A stretch of DNA of 64,000 nucleotides from Streptomyces sp. NBC_01463 (GCA_036227345.1 CP109468.1:6758001-6822000), one strand, 5' to 3'; counted from the stretch's first letter, positions 9,051-17,460 are shown. A program made the numbers and translations. Notes: generated from the sequence alone by a model not told the origin.

Positions 9051-9398
9051 TCAGTGGACGGTGCTGAAGCTGCGCCAGGGCAGCGCCGTGGGTGCGTTGA
9101 CGTCCGAGAACGTGGTCGCGAGGTACGTCGTACCCGGACCGGTGCAGTCCCTCGTCCGGTACAGGATGATGTCGATCAGGGTGCCGTTGGCCACTTCCTT
9201 GGCACCCGCGGGGGCCAGCCGGTGACAGCCCTTCACCGAGGGGCTGTTCACCATGATCACGGCATCCCGCTCGGTCGTGTAGGTGACGGGACCCACGGCG
9301 GTACGGCCGAGGCCCGAGCAGCCTGCGACGGTGAGGGTCAGGAGCGCGGTCCCGGCGGCGATGCCGAGACGGCGGCGTCGGTGGTCGTTCACGGGCAT
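9051..9398 (-). CDS. Small secreted lipoprotein of unknown function
   Basis: This 115-residue protein begins at ATG 9398 with the basic stretch NDHRRRRLG, then a hydrophobic core ending in a lipobox (LTVAGC), so Cys near residue 29 is the predicted lipidation site. The mature part has two further cysteines (KGCHRL and TRDCTG) that may form a disulfide. I do not recognise a family. The upstream frame extension is proline-rich noise. Confidence 0.72.
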   Translation of the reverse strand: MPVNDHRRRRLGIAAGTALLTLTVAGCSGLGRTAVGPVTYTTERDAVIMVNSPSVKGCHRLAPAGAKEVANGTLIDIILYRTRDCTGPGTTYLATTFSDVNAPTALPWRSFSTVH

Positions 9399-9662
9399 GG
9401 GCGGGTCCTCGTCTGTCTCGTCCGGCTCATCCGTACGCACGCCGTCACGCCTCCCCGTACGCCACGGCGGGACGTGCTGACGCTGGTCACCCTGCCCGCT
9501 CCCGGCAGGCCCGGCATCCGGGAGACGGCCGGGCGGGGGACGAGCGGGGGCGGGTGGGCGAGGAGAGGTTCGCCCGGTGTCCAAATGGGGCATAACGTGG
9601 TAATAGCGCTTCATGTGGTGTGAGGCAGATGTTCCGGTTCTTCCGGCTGGCAGGGGGCCGTC

Positions 9663-10673
9663 ATGGTCCAGGAGCTCTTGATCGCAGCGGTCGCGGCGGT
9701 ATCGGCAGGCGCCGTGTACACGGCGGCGGCCGCCCGGGTCGTCAAGCAGTACGAGCGGGGCGTGGTGCTCCGGCTCGGCCGGCTCCGCGACGACGTGCGC
9801 GGGCCCGGATTCACCATGGTGCTCCCCGGCGTCGAGCGGCTGCGCAAGGTCAACATGCAGATCGTGACCATGCCCGTGCCGGCGCAGGACGGCATCACGC
9901 GGGACAACGTCACGGTGCGGGTGGACGCGGTCATCTACTTCAAGGTGGTCGACGCGGCGAGCGCCGTCGTCGAGGTGGAGGACTACCGCTTCGCCGTCTC
10001 GCAGATGGCGCAGACGTCGCTGCGTTCGATCATCGGAAAGAGCGACCTGGACGACCTGCTCTCCAACCGGGAGAAGCTCAACCAGGGCCTGGAGCTGATG
10101 ATCGACAGCCCCGCCGTCGGCTGGGGCGTGCAGATCGACCGGGTCGAGATCAAGGACGTCTCGCTGCCGGAGACGATGAAACGCTCCATGGCCCGGCAGG
10201 CGGAGGCGGACCGTGAGCGGCGGGCCCGGGTCATCAACGCGGACGCGGAACTCCAGGCGTCCAAGAAGCTGGCCGAGGCGGCATCGGAGATGTCCGCCCA
10301 GCCCGCCGCGCTGCAGCTGAGGCTGCTGCAGACCGTGGTGGCGGTGGCGGCGGAGAAGAACTCCACGCTGGTGCTGCCGTTCCCGGTGGAGCTGCTCCGC
10401 TTCCTGGAACGCGCCCAGCAGCCGGCACCGCAGCAGCCGGCTCAGGCGGTTCAGACAGCTGAGACAGCGCAGCCCGAGCCCCCGTCGGTGACACAGGGAC
10501 CGCCACAGACACAGGTGGATCCGCCCGTGTCACCGCCGACCCCGACGCCGACGCCGGAGCCGGAGCCCCCGGCCGACCGGCGGTCCGAGCGGCCCGCCCC
10601 CGAGCCGCCCCGGCCGCCCAACGGCGCCGGGCCCGCACCGAGGGAGTCCACGCCCCCGCTCGCCCGGCACTGA
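9663..10673 (+). CDS. Slipin / SPFH (band 7) family protein
   Basis: This 336-residue protein has a short N-terminal membrane helix (residues 4-24) and then an SPFH domain with the hallmark VVKQYERGVVLRLGRL and GPGFTMVLPGVERL. ITRDNVTVRVDAVIYFKV and the QTSLRSIIGKSDLDDLL segment follow. A helical region (about 170-215) and a Pro/Gln-rich tail end it. Slipins form membrane-bound oligomers. No NfeD partner is adjacent. The Pro-rich tail (from about 245) is longer than usual. Confidence 0.9.
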   Translation: MVQELLIAAVAAVSAGAVYTAAAARVVKQYERGVVLRLGRLRDDVRGPGFTMVLPGVERLRKVNMQIVTMPVPAQDGITRDNVTVRVDAVIYFKVVDAASAVVEVEDYRFAVSQMAQTSLRSIIGKSDLDDLLSNREKLNQGLELMIDSPAVGWGVQIDRVEIKDVSLPETMKRSMARQAEADRERRARVINADAELQASKKLAEAASEMSAQPAALQLRLLQTVVAVAAEKNSTLVLPFPVELLRFLERAQQPAPQQPAQAVQTAETAQPEPPSVTQGPPQTQVDPPVSPPTPTPTPEPEPPADRRSERPAPEPPRPPNGAGPAPRESTPPLARH

Positions 10674-10873
10674 CCCGGCCGTCCCCGCCCGCCGGCCGCC
10701 GCCGGACCCGTACGAGCTGCGGGCCCGGCGGCGGCCGGTCCGCGTTGTCAGAGCCCCCGCCTAGACTCGCGAGTCAGAGGGTTCCCGCGCTGACCAGGTA
10801 CGACCACCTGCGGAGGACCGAGGACGCGAAGGCCCGGCAGCAGGGTGCCGGACGGGAAGGGAGGGGCGTGCGC

Positions 10874-13828
10874 ATGGACGTGGGCATCGCACCGCCACCG
10901 CGGGACGCGGCCGTCGGCCGTCTGCTGCGGTGTGCCGCCGTCTTCCTGCCCGCCGCACTCCCGCGCGAGGGCCGCATCGCGTTCTGGGACCCCGAAGGGC
11001 GCCCGCTGCCGGACCCGGCCGACGTGTGGGGGCCCGGCGCCGGCGACCGGGGGGATGCCGCCGGGGCCGTGGAGGCCGACGGCACAGGCGTGCGGGCCGC
11101 CGAGATCACGGTTGTGCGCCACCACGGCGAGGGGGACGACATCGCCGCCGTCACCGTGCCCGCCCTGCTCGTTCCGCCGGCCGAGGCCGTGCCCCTGCTG
11201 GCCCGCGCCCGCCACCTGCGGTCCGCCCACCCCGCCACCCGCTGCTGGGGCGCCGCCACCCTGCACGCCCTCCATCTGGTGTCCCGCGGCCGGATGCTCC
11301 CCGGCCTGACCGCCGACGACCACGACGCCTGGCGGGCCGGACCGCGCGACGCCGAGGACGTCGCGCATCTGCGTGCCGTCGCCGCGGCCATGCCCGCCGA
11401 GGGGTACGCGACGCCCTTCCCGGACCGGACACCCCTCCAGGTCCCCGACCCCGAGCCGCTGATCTCCGCCTACCTGGACGCGGTCGCCGACAGCCTGCCC
11501 CGCACCCCCGCGGCCGCCTTCGCCATGGGCGCGCCCTTCGCCGCCCAGGAGGGCCGCCACCTGCCCGGCGCCCGGGAGTGGGCCGTCGAGGTCGCGGCCG
11601 GACTGGACGCGGGCGTCCGGGTGTCGCTGCGCCTGGACCTCTCGGCATACGAGCTCTTCGACACGGAACGCTCCGCCGGGACGGACGACGCCCCCGGCGG
11701 CGAGGGGCCGGCCGGCGCGCGCCACGCAGGCGCCGCCATCACCCAGGTGCACAGCCTCGCCGACCCCACCTACGTCGTCGACGCGGCCGCGCTCTGGGAC
11801 GGCACGGCGGGCGAACCCTTCGGCCCCCGGGCCCGGATCGACGCCGTGCTCGCCCTGCGCCGCGCCGCCCGCGTCTGGCCCCCGCTGGAACGGCTGCTGG
11901 ACCAGCCCGTCCCCGACGTACTCGCCCTCACCGAGGACGAGTTGCAGGAACTGCTGGGCACGGCAGGGGCACGGCTGGCGGCAGCCGGAGTCAGCGTGCA
12001 CTGGCCCCGGGAGCTCGCCCGCTCCCTCACCGCGGCGGCGGTCGTCCGGCCGGCCCCCGGCTCGGCCACCGACGGCACCTCGTTCTTCGACGCCGAGCAG
12101 CTCTTCTCCTTCAACTGGCAGCTGTCGCTGGGCGACCAGCGGCTGACCGAGGCCGAGATGGACGTGCTCGCCGAGGCGCACCGGCCCGTGGTGCGGCTGC
12201 GGGACCAGTGGGTCGTCGTCGACCCCGCGCTCGTGCGCAAGGCCCGCAAGCGGGAACTCGGCCTGCTCGACCCGGTGGACGCCCTGGCCGTCGCCCTGAC
12301 CGGCAGCGCCGAGGTGGACGGCGAGCAGGTCGAGGCGGTGCCGGTCGGCGCGCTGGCCGCGCTGCGCGCCCGCCTCGTCGAGGACGACACCCTCATCGCA
12401 CCGCCGCCCGGCCTCGACGCCACCCTCCGCGACTACCAGCTGCGCGGCCTGGCCTGGCTGGACCGGATGACGTCGCTGGGCCTCGGCGGCTGCCTCGCCG
12501 ACGACATGGGCCTCGGCAAGACGATCACCCTCATCGCCCTCCATCTGCACCGCGCGCATCCCGCGCCCACCCTGGTGATCTGCCCCGCGTCCCTGCTGGG
12601 CAACTGGCACCGGGAGATCAACCGCTTCGCGCCCGGCGTCCCCGTGCGGCGGTTCCACGGCACCGACCGCAGCCTCGCCGAACCCGACGGCGGCTTCGTC
12701 CTCACCACGTACGGCACGATGCGCTCCAGCGCGGCCGAACTGGCCGCGCACAGCTGGGGACTGGTCGTCGCCGACGAGGCGCAGCACGTCAAGAACCCGC
12801 ACTCCTCCACCGCGAAGGCGCTGCGCACCATCCCGTCCCCGGCCCGGGTCGCCCTGACCGGCACCCCCGTCGAGAACAACCTCTCCGAGCTCTGGGCGCT
12901 GCTCGACTGGACCACCCCCGGACTCCTCGGCCCCCTCAAGGCGTTCCGGGCCCGCCACGCCCGCATCGTGGAGAACACCGGAACGGCCGCCGGCATCGCC
13001 AACGACGAAGCGGTGGAGCGCCTCTCCCGGCTGGTCCGCCCCTTCCTGCTGCGCCGCAAGAAGTCGGACCCCGGCATCGCCCCCGAGCTGCCGCCCAAGA
13101 CGGAGACCGACCACCCCGTCTTCCTCACCCGCGAGCAGGCCACGCTCTACGAGGCCACGGTGCGCGAGACCATGGCGTACATCGAGGCGTCGGAGGGCAT
13201 CGCCAGGCGCGGCCTGATCATGAAGCTGCTGGCCTCCCTCAAACAGATCTGCAACCACCCCGCGCAGTATCTGAAGGAGGAGCCGACCCGCCTCGCCGGC
13301 CGCTCCGGGAAGCTCGCCCTGCTCGACGAACTCCTCGACACGATCCTCGCCGAGGACGGCTCGGTGCTCATCTTCACCCAGTACGTGACGATGGCCCGGC
13401 TGCTCTCCGCGCACCTCACCTCGCGCGCGATCCCCTCCCAGCTCCTGCACGGCGGTACCCCGGTGCCCGAACGGGAACGGATGGTGGACCGCTTCCAGTC
13501 CGGCGAGGTGCCGGTGTTCCTGCTCTCCCTCAAGGCGGCGGGCACCGGGCTGAACCTCACCCGGGCCGCCCATGTCATCCACTACGACCGCTGGTGGAAC
13601 CCGGCCGTCGAGGAACAGGCCACGGACCGCGCCTACCGCATCGGGCAGACCCAGCCCGTCCAGGTGCACCGGCTTATCGCCGAAGGCACCGTCGAGGACC
13701 GGATCGGCGAGATGCTCCAGGCCAAGCGCGCCCTGGCCGACGCCGTGCTCGGCACCGGGGAGACCGCGCTGACCGAGCTCAGCGACCGCGACCTGGCCGA
13801 CCTCGTCTCGCTCCGGAGGCCGTCATGA
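10874..13828 (+). CDS. SNF2-family DEAD/DEAH-box helicase
   Basis: This is a 984-residue Swi2/Snf2 ATPase. The N-terminal approximately 500 residues hold a bacterial SNF2-associated region. The motor follows: Walker A DDMGLGKTIT, Walker B DEAQ, motif III TGTPVENN, then helicase lobe 2 with HGGTPVPERE, GTGLNLT and QATDRAYRIGQ. It remodels or translocates on duplex nucleic acid. The start is uncertain between GTG 10868 and ATG 10874, both behind a GGGAGG site; an upstream TTG at 10745 is unlikely. Its stop overlaps the next start (ATGA at 13825), coupling it to a SWIM zinc-finger protein. Confidence 0.92.
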   Translation: MDVGIAPPPRDAAVGRLLRCAAVFLPAALPREGRIAFWDPEGRPLPDPADVWGPGAGDRGDAAGAVEADGTGVRAAEITVVRHHGEGDDIAAVTVPALLVPPAEAVPLLARARHLRSAHPATRCWGAATLHALHLVSRGRMLPGLTADDHDAWRAGPRDAEDVAHLRAVAAAMPAEGYATPFPDRTPLQVPDPEPLISAYLDAVADSLPRTPAAAFAMGAPFAAQEGRHLPGAREWAVEVAAGLDAGVRVSLRLDLSAYELFDTERSAGTDDAPGGEGPAGARHAGAAITQVHSLADPTYVVDAAALWDGTAGEPFGPRARIDAVLALRRAARVWPPLERLLDQPVPDVLALTEDELQELLGTAGARLAAAGVSVHWPRELARSLTAAAVVRPAPGSATDGTSFFDAEQLFSFNWQLSLGDQRLTEAEMDVLAEAHRPVVRLRDQWVVVDPALVRKARKRELGLLDPVDALAVALTGSAEVDGEQVEAVPVGALAALRARLVEDDTLIAPPPGLDATLRDYQLRGLAWLDRMTSLGLGGCLADDMGLGKTITLIALHLHRAHPAPTLVICPASLLGNWHREINRFAPGVPVRRFHGTDRSLAEPDGGFVLTTYGTMRSSAAELAAHSWGLVVADEAQHVKNPHSSTAKALRTIPSPARVALTGTPVENNLSELWALLDWTTPGLLGPLKAFRARHARIVENTGTAAGIANDEAVERLSRLVRPFLLRRKKSDPGIAPELPPKTETDHPVFLTREQATLYEATVRETMAYIEASEGIARRGLIMKLLASLKQICNHPAQYLKEEPTRLAGRSGKLALLDELLDTILAEDGSVLIFTQYVTMARLLSAHLTSRAIPSQLLHGGTPVPERERMVDRFQSGEVPVFLLSLKAAGTGLNLTRAAHVIHYDRWWNPAVEEQATDRAYRIGQTQPVQVHRLIAEGTVEDRIGEMLQAKRALADAVLGTGETALTELSDRDLADLVSLRRPS

Positions 13829-15147
13829 GCCCCCGCCCCCACGCCGCCTCCGGTCCTCACGGCTCCGCCGGCGCGCGGCCCGTCGCCCGCTCCCGGCCCG
13901 GCCCCGACGACCTGCGACGGACCTTCGAGGCCGTGCCCGCACGCACCTCCGGCGACGACGAACCGTTCGCGGACAGCTGGTGGGGCCGGGCCTGGGTCGC
14001 CGCGCTGGAGTCCCTGTCGATGGACCCGCCGAGGCTCGCCCGCGGACGCGCGTACGCGGACAGCGGGAACGTCGCCGCGGTGACCGTCACCCCGGGACGC
14101 GTCGTCGCCTACGTCCACGGCAGCCGTCCCCGCCCCTACCGCGCCGAGCTCCGCCTGCGCACCCTCACCGACCCCGACTGGGACACCTTCCTCGACGCGG
14201 TCGCCGCCCGCCCCGGCCATCTCGCCGCCCTCCTCGCCAAGGAGATGCCGCACTCCCTGGCCGACACGGCGGCGGCCGCCGGAGTCACCCTGCTCCCCGC
14301 GGCCGACGACCTCGACCCCGGCTGCTCCTGCCCCGACCGCGGCTGGCCCTGCAAGCACGTGGCGGCGCTCTGCTACCAGATGGCCCGGCTCCTGGACGCC
14401 GACCCGTTCGTCCTCCTGCTGCTGCGCGGCCGCGGCGAGCGGGAGCTCGTGGAGGACCTGGGCCGTCGCAACGCCTCACACTCCGCGCGGGAGCGGCCCG
14501 CCGCACCCCCCGCTCCGTCCGTACCCGCGCAGGAGGCGCTCGCCGACCGCTTCCTGCCGCCGCTGCCCGCCCCGTTCCCGACGGAGCCGCATCCGGGCCA
14601 GCCGCCCTCGTACCCGGAGTTCCCCGGCGCCCGGGACCCGCTCGCCCTCGACCAGCTCGCCACCGACGCGGCCGCCCGCGCCCACGCGCTGCTCGCCACC
14701 GGCGCCGACCCGATCGCCGGTCTCACCGCCTGGCAGGACGCGGTCCGGCTCGCCGCGGCCCGTCCCACGGCCGGCCTCACCGCCACCACCCGCGCCCTCT
14801 ACCGCGAGCTCGCGTCCGCCACCGGCCGCAACACCACCGACCTGGCCCGCGCCGTCGCCGCCTGGCGCCAGGGCGGACCCGAGGGGCTCGCCGTCCTGGA
14901 GACACCGTGGGACCCCCCGGCAGGACCCTTCGACCGGGCCCGCCCGGCCCTCGCAGCGGCCGGCTTCCCGCGCTTCCAGCCGTGGCGCAACCACCTCACC
15001 CACCCCGGCGGCGCGCTCCAGCTCCGCTTCGGCCACGACGGGCGGTGGTACGGCTACGAATCCGACCCCGGCGCCGACGAGTGGTGGCCGAGGGCCGCAC
15101 CGGACTCCGACCCGGTGGGTGCGCTCCTGGAGCTGAGCGGCGGCTGA
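13825..15147 (+). CDS. SWIM zinc-finger domain protein, partner of SNF2 helicase
   Basis: This 440-residue protein starts in an ATGA overlap with the helicase stop, behind CGGAGG. The SWIM motif CxCxnCxH is visible as CSCPDRGWPCKHVAALCY at about residues 172-189; SWIM fingers bind zinc and contact DNA or protein. The N-terminal DSWWGRAWVAALES segment is typical of this family. A proline-rich linker (about 225-265) precedes a helical C-terminal domain. The tight coupling suggests one SNF2-SWIM complex. Confidence 0.9.
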   Translation: MSPRPHAASGPHGSAGARPVARSRPGPDDLRRTFEAVPARTSGDDEPFADSWWGRAWVAALESLSMDPPRLARGRAYADSGNVAAVTVTPGRVVAYVHGSRPRPYRAELRLRTLTDPDWDTFLDAVAARPGHLAALLAKEMPHSLADTAAAAGVTLLPAADDLDPGCSCPDRGWPCKHVAALCYQMARLLDADPFVLLLLRGRGERELVEDLGRRNASHSARERPAAPPAPSVPAQEALADRFLPPLPAPFPTEPHPGQPPSYPEFPGARDPLALDQLATDAAARAHALLATGADPIAGLTAWQDAVRLAAARPTAGLTATTRALYRELASATGRNTTDLARAVAAWRQGGPEGLAVLETPWDPPAGPFDRARPALAAAGFPRFQPWRNHLTHPGGALQLRFGHDGRWYGYESDPGADEWWPRAAPDSDPVGALLELSGG

Positions 15148-15160
15148 CTCCGCCGGTGGG

Positions 15161-15469
15161 TCAGCTGTTCAGGAAGATCAGCAGACCGATCAGCAGCACG
15201 GCGACGACCGGCAGCACGATCAGCCGCGCCTTGCGGAACGACTCGTTGTCCTGCTGCCCCAGCCCCCGGCCGGCGCCGTGGGCCGACGCCAGGTGCTCCC
15301 CGGCCATGTCGATGATCTGCCGCGTCGTCAGGAGCGAAGGCGACCAGTCGCAGTGCGTGCAGACGAGGAAGTCGCGGTACGGGTCGTACCGGAAGTCCCG
15401 CTCCAGATTGACCGTGAAGGCCTGCCCCTGCTCGGTCGTCGCGGTGAAGTGACGTATCGGTGTGCCCAT
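15161..15469 (-). CDS. Small tail-anchored membrane protein with CxxC motif
   Basis: This 102-residue protein starts at ATG 15469, behind GGGAG. An N-terminal domain contains VCTHCDW (about 37-43), which may bind metal, and a His pair (GEHLASAHG). The final approximately 20 residues are a single hydrophobic helix ending in FLNS, so the protein is probably tail-anchored with its bulk in the cytoplasm. It is convergent with the SWIM gene, 13 bp apart. No family is recognised. Confidence 0.7.
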   Translation of the reverse strand: MGTPIRHFTATTEQGQAFTVNLERDFRYDPYRDFLVCTHCDWSPSLLTTRQIIDMAGEHLASAHGAGRGLGQQDNESFRKARLIVLPVVAVLLIGLLIFLNS

Positions 15470-15580
15470 ACGGCGTGCTCCCTGCTGATGGAAGTCCGGT
15501 GTCCCGGTACCCGGCCGCGGCACAGTACCCGACGGCCCGGCCACCGCAGCGCACCGGACCGGACGGGCAGCGGGCGCGGC

Positions 15581-16129
15581 TCAGAAGTCGGCAGTCGTGC
15601 GCTCCTCGACGCGGGCCACCGAGTCCTGGGCGTACGCCTTCTCGTAGGCGTCGCGGATCCGCTCGATCTGCGGGTCGCGCATCCGGGCCTCGGACGCCGG
15701 GTAGAGCAGGGTCAGTTCATAGCTGCGCTCGCGCTCGATGACCCCGTTGGAGTCCCGCCACTGACCACGGCCGTCCTGGATGGTCAGCCCGTTGGGGAAG
15801 CGCGGAGTGACCTCGCCGTCGATGAACTCCAGGAACTGCCGGTCGGTCACATCGGGTTCGCCGTCCGGGCGTTCGGTGCCGAAGAACAGCCGCGTCTCGA
15901 TGTAGTCCTTGCCGCGAGCCGCCGTCGCCGGCCGGGCGTCCGAGGGGGAGCCCGCGCCCAGCGTGGCGTACGCGACCGGTGTGCCCACGGCCAGGACCGC
16001 GAGGCCGGCCGCGGCGGCGGCGAGCGCGGCGCGCCGGCGCGGGCGGCGGCGGACGTCCGGGGAGGCGTCGGAGGAGCCCGGGGCGGCTGTCGGGCCGGCT
16101 GCGGAGGTCGTGTGGGGGAGGCGAGGCAT
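15581..16129 (-). CDS. DUF3574 domain secreted protein
   Basis: This 182-residue protein starts at ATG 16129. Its N-terminus (RRRPRRRAAL followed by the hydrophobic AAAAAGLAVLAVG) is a signal anchor or signal peptide. The mature domain has ETRLFFGTERPDG and QFLEFIDGEVTPRFPNGLT, matching DUF3574, whose function is unknown. It is divergent from the conserved gene at 16344 (214 bp between starts). Confidence 0.78.
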   Translation of the reverse strand: MPRLPHTTSAAGPTAAPGSSDASPDVRRRPRRRAALAAAAAGLAVLAVGTPVAYATLGAGSPSDARPATAARGKDYIETRLFFGTERPDGEPDVTDRQFLEFIDGEVTPRFPNGLTIQDGRGQWRDSNGVIERERSYELTLLYPASEARMRDPQIERIRDAYEKAYAQDSVARVEERTTADF

Positions 16130-16343
16130 GGGGAAGCCCTTCGTTCCGGGTGCGGGGGAGGCGCGCGGACGCGCGGGGCTCACTGTGGCAAGCGGCCCCC
16201 GCCGGACGGCGGCGGAACAGGGGCGCCGCACGGAAACCACCCGAACGGGCGGGCGCACATCGTGCACCCGGAACGGCCGGGCGCCTCCCGCGCGGACAAA
16301 AACCGCTGGTGCGCCCCGTGTTGCTGTTGCTAGCTTCCTGGAC

Positions 16344-17075
16344 GTGGCGAAACTCAATCAGATCATCGCAGTGGAGAAGGGCGTCAAGTCCAAGGCTCAC
16401 CAGGACCTGACGGCGGCGCATCACGGCCTCCAGAAGGCCGGTCTGCTGGCCGGGATCTCCCGGACCTACCAGCCGAAGGACGAGGAGGGCGAGCAGCTGC
16501 CGCCCGAGTCGACCCTGGTGCAGATCAAGGCCGAGGACGTGCTGCGGGAGACCGCGGCGACCCTCACCCGCCTCTTCGACGTGACCGCCACGAAGGACTG
16601 GGCGAACTGCGCGGCCCGCGCCGACATCTCGGTCGACGGGCGCGTCCTGGTGAGCGGCGTACCGGTGTCGTACCTGCTCTTCCTGGAGAAGCAGCTCACG
16701 GACATCAACACCTTCGTCCGCAAGCTCCCGGTGCTCGACGCCTCCGAGGCATGGGCCCAGGACCCGTCCACCGACTCCTGGAAGACCGAGCCGGTGCGGA
16801 CCCTGCGGACGAAGAAGGTGCCCCGCAACCACGTGAAGGCGGAGGCCACCGACAAGCATCCGGCGCAGGTCGAGGTGTACTACGAGGACATCCCGATCGG
16901 TTACTGGACGACGGTGAAGTTCTCCGGGGCGCTGCCCGCGCGGCGGATCAACGAACTGCTCGACCGGGTGGAGAAGCTCCAGCAGGCCGTCAAGTTCGCC
17001 CGCGAGGAGGCCAACGGCGTGGACGTCACGGACCAGCGGGTGGGTGATGCGGTCTTCGGTTACCTCTTCGGGTGA
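16344..17075 (+). CDS. Conserved actinobacterial protein of unknown function (DUF7873-like)
   Basis: This 243-residue soluble protein starts at GTG 16344 (VAKLNQIIAVEKGVKSKAHQ). It has no signal peptide or transmembrane helix. Conserved-looking blocks are ISRTYQPKDEEGEQLPPES, LEKQLTDINTFVRKLPVLD, TKKVPRNHVKAEATDKHPAQ and REEANGVDV near the end. From memory, similar proteins occur across actinobacteria and in their phages, and I believe the family is DUF7873, but I cannot verify that. It has no motif for a known enzyme. The two permuted tRNA-like RNA elements begin about 85 bp after its stop on the same strand, so the protein may bind or process them (inference). Confidence 0.75.
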   Translation: MAKLNQIIAVEKGVKSKAHQDLTAAHHGLQKAGLLAGISRTYQPKDEEGEQLPPESTLVQIKAEDVLRETAATLTRLFDVTATKDWANCAARADISVDGRVLVSGVPVSYLLFLEKQLTDINTFVRKLPVLDASEAWAQDPSTDSWKTEPVRTLRTKKVPRNHVKAEATDKHPAQVEVYYEDIPIGYWTTVKFSGALPARRINELLDRVEKLQQAVKFAREEANGVDVTDQRVGDAVFGYLFG

Positions 17076-17077
17076 CC
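17058..17077 (+). promoter_or_regulatory. Hairpin overlapping the stop codon of the DUF7873-like gene
   Basis: Bases 17058-17064 (GGTTACC) pair with 17071-17077 (GGTGACC) through 7 bp including one T-G wobble, around a 6-nt loop TCTTCG. The gene's TGA stop lies in the 3' arm. It could stabilise the mRNA end or mark a processing point before the RNA elements. It has no U-tract. Confidence 0.45.
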
Positions 17078-17160
17078 GACCATGGAATCCCCGGCGGCGG
17101 TCGACGCGGCCGGGGTGCGCGAGGAGCGCAAAGCTGAAACTGAAGTTTGTCGTGAAGACG

Positions 17161-17261
17161 CGGTTCAAGTGGAGGTTCGAGTCCTCCCCCCGGCACTTCC
17201 ACACGTCCGTACGTGCCGTACGGACACGGGCCGGGGTAGCCCAAATGGCAGAGGCAGGCCG
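17161..17261 (+). ncRNA. Permuted tRNA-like RNA element 1
   Basis: The element has a tRNA 3' half placed before a 5' half. The T-arm is 17171-17187: a perfect 5-bp stem with the 7-nt loop TTCGAGT, which matches the invariant TTCRA. The 3' acceptor strand CCCCGGC is 17188-17194. A linker carrying an 8-bp hairpin (17205-17212 with 17218-17225) follows. The 5' acceptor strand GCCGGGG (17230-17236) pairs 7/7 with 17188-17194. T8 and a D-arm with the loop GG come next (17239-17255). An anticodon-type stem forms between 17257-17261 and 17161-17165 (5 bp, two G-T) and can extend 2 bp. There is no T at position 33, so no anticodon can be read. It is either a permuted tRNA or a Y-RNA-like tRNA mimic. 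Confidence 0.72.
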
Positions 17262-17337
17262 CGATCAATCTCAGACTCTTGCTCCAGACTCAGCATGCGC
17301 CGCCTATCGCCGGATCAACCGGGCCCGTGCCCGTGTG

Positions 17338-17407
17338 CGTCGAGATGCCGGTTCGACTCCGGCCCGCGGAGCTTCGGTCTGCGGTCGTCTAAAGGCAGGA
17401 CGCGGCG
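17338..17407 (+). ncRNA. Permuted tRNA-like RNA element 2
   Basis: This has the same arrangement as element 1, but is more compact. The T-arm is 17347-17363 (5-bp stem, loop TTCGACT). The 3' acceptor strand CCGCGGA (17364-17370) is joined through GCTTCGG to the 5' acceptor strand TCTGCGG (17378-17384), giving 7 pairs with one T-G. The junction contains a C(TTCG)G tetraloop at 17372-17377, so the acceptor stem is a capped hairpin. T8 and a D-arm follow: GTCT/GGAC stem 17387-17390 with 17398-17401, GG and A21 in the loop. The anticodon-type stem pairs 17403-17407 with 17338-17342 (one G-T), and ACGGG 17421-17425 can pair with CCCGT 17330-17334 beyond it. Confidence 0.75.
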
Positions 17408-17444
17408 ACATAAAACTGATACGGGACCTTTAAAAGTGCCGGCG

Positions 17445-17460
17445 TGCCGTACAGGCGGCA
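17445..17460 (+). other. Small hairpin after tRNA-like element 2
   Basis: TGCCG (17445-17449) pairs with CGGCA (17456-17460) around a 6-nt loop. It lies between the end of the tRNA-like element and the stop of the convergent C39-like gene, and may end the RNA transcript. Confidence 0.35.

Noticed and set aside
10930..13824. First two thirds of a 1405-codon plus-strand frame
   Set aside because: This part is an out-of-frame shadow of the SNF2 helicase; only the portion from 13825 is a real gene (SWIM protein).
17109..17195. A normal-order tRNA gene
   Set aside because: Acceptor and T-arm pair, but there is no proper anticodon stem-loop and the D-loop is only five bases, lacking GG. The permuted pairing with 17230-17261 explains more.
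17230..17370. A normal-order tRNA with a long intron, from the D-arm at 17239 to the T-arm at 17347
   Set aside because: The acceptor strands pair at only 5 of 7 positions and the anticodon-type stem does not pair, whereas the permuted partners pair fully.
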